Below are positions 6,670 through 8,408 of a DNA stretch of 8,408 nucleotides, one piece after another (within the stretch, counting starts at the first letter, position 1; every line of letters starts with the position of its first letter). The DNA comes from Betaproteobacteria bacterium (GTDB lineage: Bacteria > Pseudomonadota > Gammaproteobacteria > Burkholderiales > SG8-39). The stretch is from NCBI GenBank assembly GCA_004298295.1, contig SCUH01000014.1:1-8408 (forward strand), given 5' to 3'. Below the pieces are notes generated by a model that saw only the letters and a program-made list of their open reading frames with translations, was not told the DNA's origin and did no database searches. A program made the position numbers and the translations under genes.

Positions 6670-8271
6670 GTGACCGAATTCGAATTGCCGAGCCTGACGC
6701 CGGACGCCGTCCCCAAGTTTGTCGACGCGGCGACGGCCAAGGCGTGGGTGGCGAGCGTGCCGCTGGCCAATGTCGCCGCCGCGCAGCAGGCGCTGCTCGG
6801 CCAGCTGCAGCAGTTCAACCGCTGCGTGACGCGCCCCAGTGCGCGCCTGGGCGCGCTGGACGTGCTGCGCGAGGCGGTGCATTTCGTGCAGATCGAGCAG
6901 GCCAAGCGCTTCACCAATCGCGCCCTGCCGATGGCGGAGGCGGAAAGCGCCATATTCACTACCACGATCGCGCTGTGGGAACAGATGCGCATCGGCTATC
7001 TGCGCTGCCTTGCGGCGGTGTTCGACAACGAGCCCGGGATGCGAGCGGAGGCGGCACGGATCTGCCAGCGCGCGCTCACCTGCGCCGGACTGAAGATGTT
7101 TCATCACTATCGCGCCTGCCGCGTGGTGGCGCGAGGCGAATGGCGGCTCCTGCACGCCGTGTATGCCAAGGCCGAGGAACTGAAGGTCACCGACGATGTG
7201 GTGCGCGACCCGATGAACCGGGACGTCTTCGAGAGTTCGCCGCGCATCGCCTATCTGCGTGGCGTGCTGATGGGCATGGCGAGCCCCAACGAGCTCAGCC
7301 AGCGCCAGCTGACCTTTATCGCGCACCTGCTCGAGCGCTGGGCCGTCAAGGTCGAAGTCAAAGCCGAACGCCCGGCGCCGGACGAGGTGCCGCCCCTGGT
7401 GGCCGACCTGGCGAGCGACGCCTGTCCGGCGCGCGACGGCCAGCAAGCCAAGGCGCCGCGCTATCTCGACACCCGGCCGCTCGCCGCGACGCTGCGCAAC
7501 CGCATCGGCCTGCTGCGAAAGGGCGAATCGCCGGCGAAGCTCGCGCTCGGCGAGGATTGCGTGCAGCCGATGTGCGAACAGCTGCTGGTGTTCCTCTACC
7601 GCCAATGGTGCCAGCAGCAGCGGCCGCGCGGCGCCGAGCGCCGTCCCGCGGCCGGCATCGCGCTGACCGGCAACGACCTGGCGGCGATTCACTATCACGT
7701 CTCGGGCAAGCCGTTCCGCCAGCCGGGCGTGCCCACGGAGCTCTCCAAGAAGGAGCGCGAGGAGCTCGCGACCTTTGGCCGCATCAGCACGCGCGAGGAG
7801 GATTTCAGCCACGCGCGGGGCTATCAGCTGGAGCAGTGGCAGTTGCGCGACGAAAGCGCCACCGGCCTGAAAATCATGCGTCCGGCCGCAACGGAGGGCA
7901 AGCGCCATACGAGCGGCCAGCTGATCAGCATCCGGCGTGAAAGCTCGCAGCAGTTCGTGCTTGGCCAGGTGCGCTGGATACTGGAAACGCAGACGGGCGA
8001 CATCCTGGCCGGCGTGCGCCTGCTGCCGGGATTGCCTGCGGCCATCGCCGTGCGCCCGTCGGGACTCAACGTCGCGAACGAGCGATACGTTCAAGGCTTG
8101 TCGCTGACGCAGACCGAGTCCTCTCCCCCCACCATCGTCCTGCCACCGGGCTGGTACAAGCCCAAGCGGGTGGTGGAGGTCTTCGTCGAGACGCCTGTCA
8201 GGGCGCGGTTTCTCGACCTGCTCGAACGCGGCAGCGACTACGAGCGGATTGCCTATGAGGTCGTGGTCTAG
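6670..8271 (+). CDS. uncharacterised 533-residue protein, possible PilZ-like C-terminal domain
   Basis: I do not recognise this protein with certainty. It starts with GTG at 6670, 21 bases after the flavoprotein gene, with no strong ribosome site (only cgga at 6661-6663 region nearby). It has no signal peptide or membrane span, so it is probably cytosolic. Residues 1-230 look entirely helical and carry conserved-looking segments (KAWVASVPLANVAAAQQALL, LREAVHFVQIEQAKRF, MFHHYRACR). A polar linker (about 231-268) follows, then another helical part (270-370). From about 384 the sequence turns to beta-strand type: DESATG at 394-399 fits the D/NxSxxG motif of PilZ domains, followed by GQLISIR (416-422), LGQVRWI (431-437) and GVRLLPG (448-454), the usual strand order of a PilZ barrel. 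The arginine motif RxxxR expected before DxSxxG is not evident (ARGYQLEQWQL there), so c-di-GMP binding is doubtful. Coding potential is clear from length, spacing and frame. Confidence 0.8.
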   Translation: MTEFELPSLTPDAVPKFVDAATAKAWVASVPLANVAAAQQALLGQLQQFNRCVTRPSARLGALDVLREAVHFVQIEQAKRFTNRALPMAEAESAIFTTTIALWEQMRIGYLRCLAAVFDNEPGMRAEAARICQRALTCAGLKMFHHYRACRVVARGEWRLLHAVYAKAEELKVTDDVVRDPMNRDVFESSPRIAYLRGVLMGMASPNELSQRQLTFIAHLLERWAVKVEVKAERPAPDEVPPLVADLASDACPARDGQQAKAPRYLDTRPLAATLRNRIGLLRKGESPAKLALGEDCVQPMCEQLLVFLYRQWCQQQRPRGAERRPAAGIALTGNDLAAIHYHVSGKPFRQPGVPTELSKKEREELATFGRISTREEDFSHARGYQLEQWQLRDESATGLKIMRPAATEGKRHTSGQLISIRRESSQQFVLGQVRWILETQTGDILAGVRLLPGLPAAIAVRPSGLNVANERYVQGLSLTQTESSPPTIVLPPGWYKPKRVVEVFVETPVRARFLDLLERGSDYERIAYEVVV

Positions 8272-8276
8272 CCGCC

Positions 8277-8408
8277 GTGCCGGAGAACGCCGCTCCGCAC
8301 CCGACCGGGATCACCTTGCACCAGGCTTCGCGCGTGCTCGAGATCGCGTTCGAAGACGGCAAGTCGTTTCGCCTGCCGTGTGAATTCCTGCGCGTGTACT
8401 CTCCGTCC
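8277..8408 (+). CDS. DUF971 protein (GBBH-like N-terminal domain), 5' part only
   Basis: From a GTG at 8277 the frame gives 44 codons to the window edge without a stop. The segments TGITLHQASRVLEIAFEDG (residues 10-28) and FRLPCEFLRVYSPS (31-44) match the start of DUF971 proteins, small proteins related to the N-terminal domain of gamma-butyrobetaine hydroxylase. Their function is not settled; in betaproteobacteria I recall them standing just before ubiE and other ubiquinone genes, so such genes may follow outside this window. The start lies 5 bases after the stop of the preceding gene. GAGGT at 8257-8261 is a possible but distant ribosome site. The gene is too short for the family only because the window ends. 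Confidence 0.88.
   Translation, partial: MPENAAPHPTGITLHQASRVLEIAFEDGKSFRLPCEFLRVYSPS

Noticed and set aside
6520..8094. A 524-codon minus-strand frame opposite the 533-residue protein
   Set aside because: Since the plus-strand protein is not firmly identified, I compared the two. The plus frame has conserved-looking globular segments, tight spacing to both neighbours and a plausible start; the minus frame is His/Arg/Ala-rich and overlaps the flavoprotein gene end.

Overview
The window is high-GC, gene-dense bacterial chromosome. The gene order and several families (the DUF2782 + ThrB pair, BPSS1780-type membrane protein, DUF3683 flavoprotein, DUF971) point to a betaproteobacterium; this assignment rests on remembered family distributions, not on a search. 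I see no mobile element, CRISPR array, RNA gene, long repeat or pseudogene, so it reads as core chromosome.

Layout. At the extreme left the first 45 bases hold the N-terminus of DNA polymerase I (polA) on the minus strand, cut by the window edge. Immediately divergent from it, a run of plus-strand genes fills the rest: a LOG-family nucleotide hydrolase (47-763), a small exported DUF2782 protein (774-1109), homoserine kinase ThrB with a TTG start (1111-2064), a BPSS1780-type multi-pass membrane protein (2072-2845), a very large FAD/Fe-S oxidoreductase with an N-terminal DUF3683 region (2851-6648), an unrecognised 533-residue protein with a possible degenerate PilZ-like C-terminal barrel (6670-8271), and the start of a DUF971 protein (8277 to the right edge, truncated). 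Gaps between the plus-strand genes are 10, 1, 7, 5, 21 and 5 bases, so they look like one operon or a chain of translationally coupled genes. There is no non-coding stretch longer than about 20 bases.

How the genes relate. The clear enzymatic roles are threonine biosynthesis (ThrB), probable cytokinin-type ribotide phosphoribohydrolase activity (LOG), and D-2-hydroxyacid oxidation with electron transfer through several Fe-S clusters (the 1265-residue protein). These do not form an obvious single pathway. The membrane protein and the DUF2782 protein are of unknown function. The points most worth following are the divergent polA/LOG junction with a single base between the predicted starts, the multi-cluster architecture of the large flavoprotein, and the possible c-di-GMP-related fold in the 533-residue protein.
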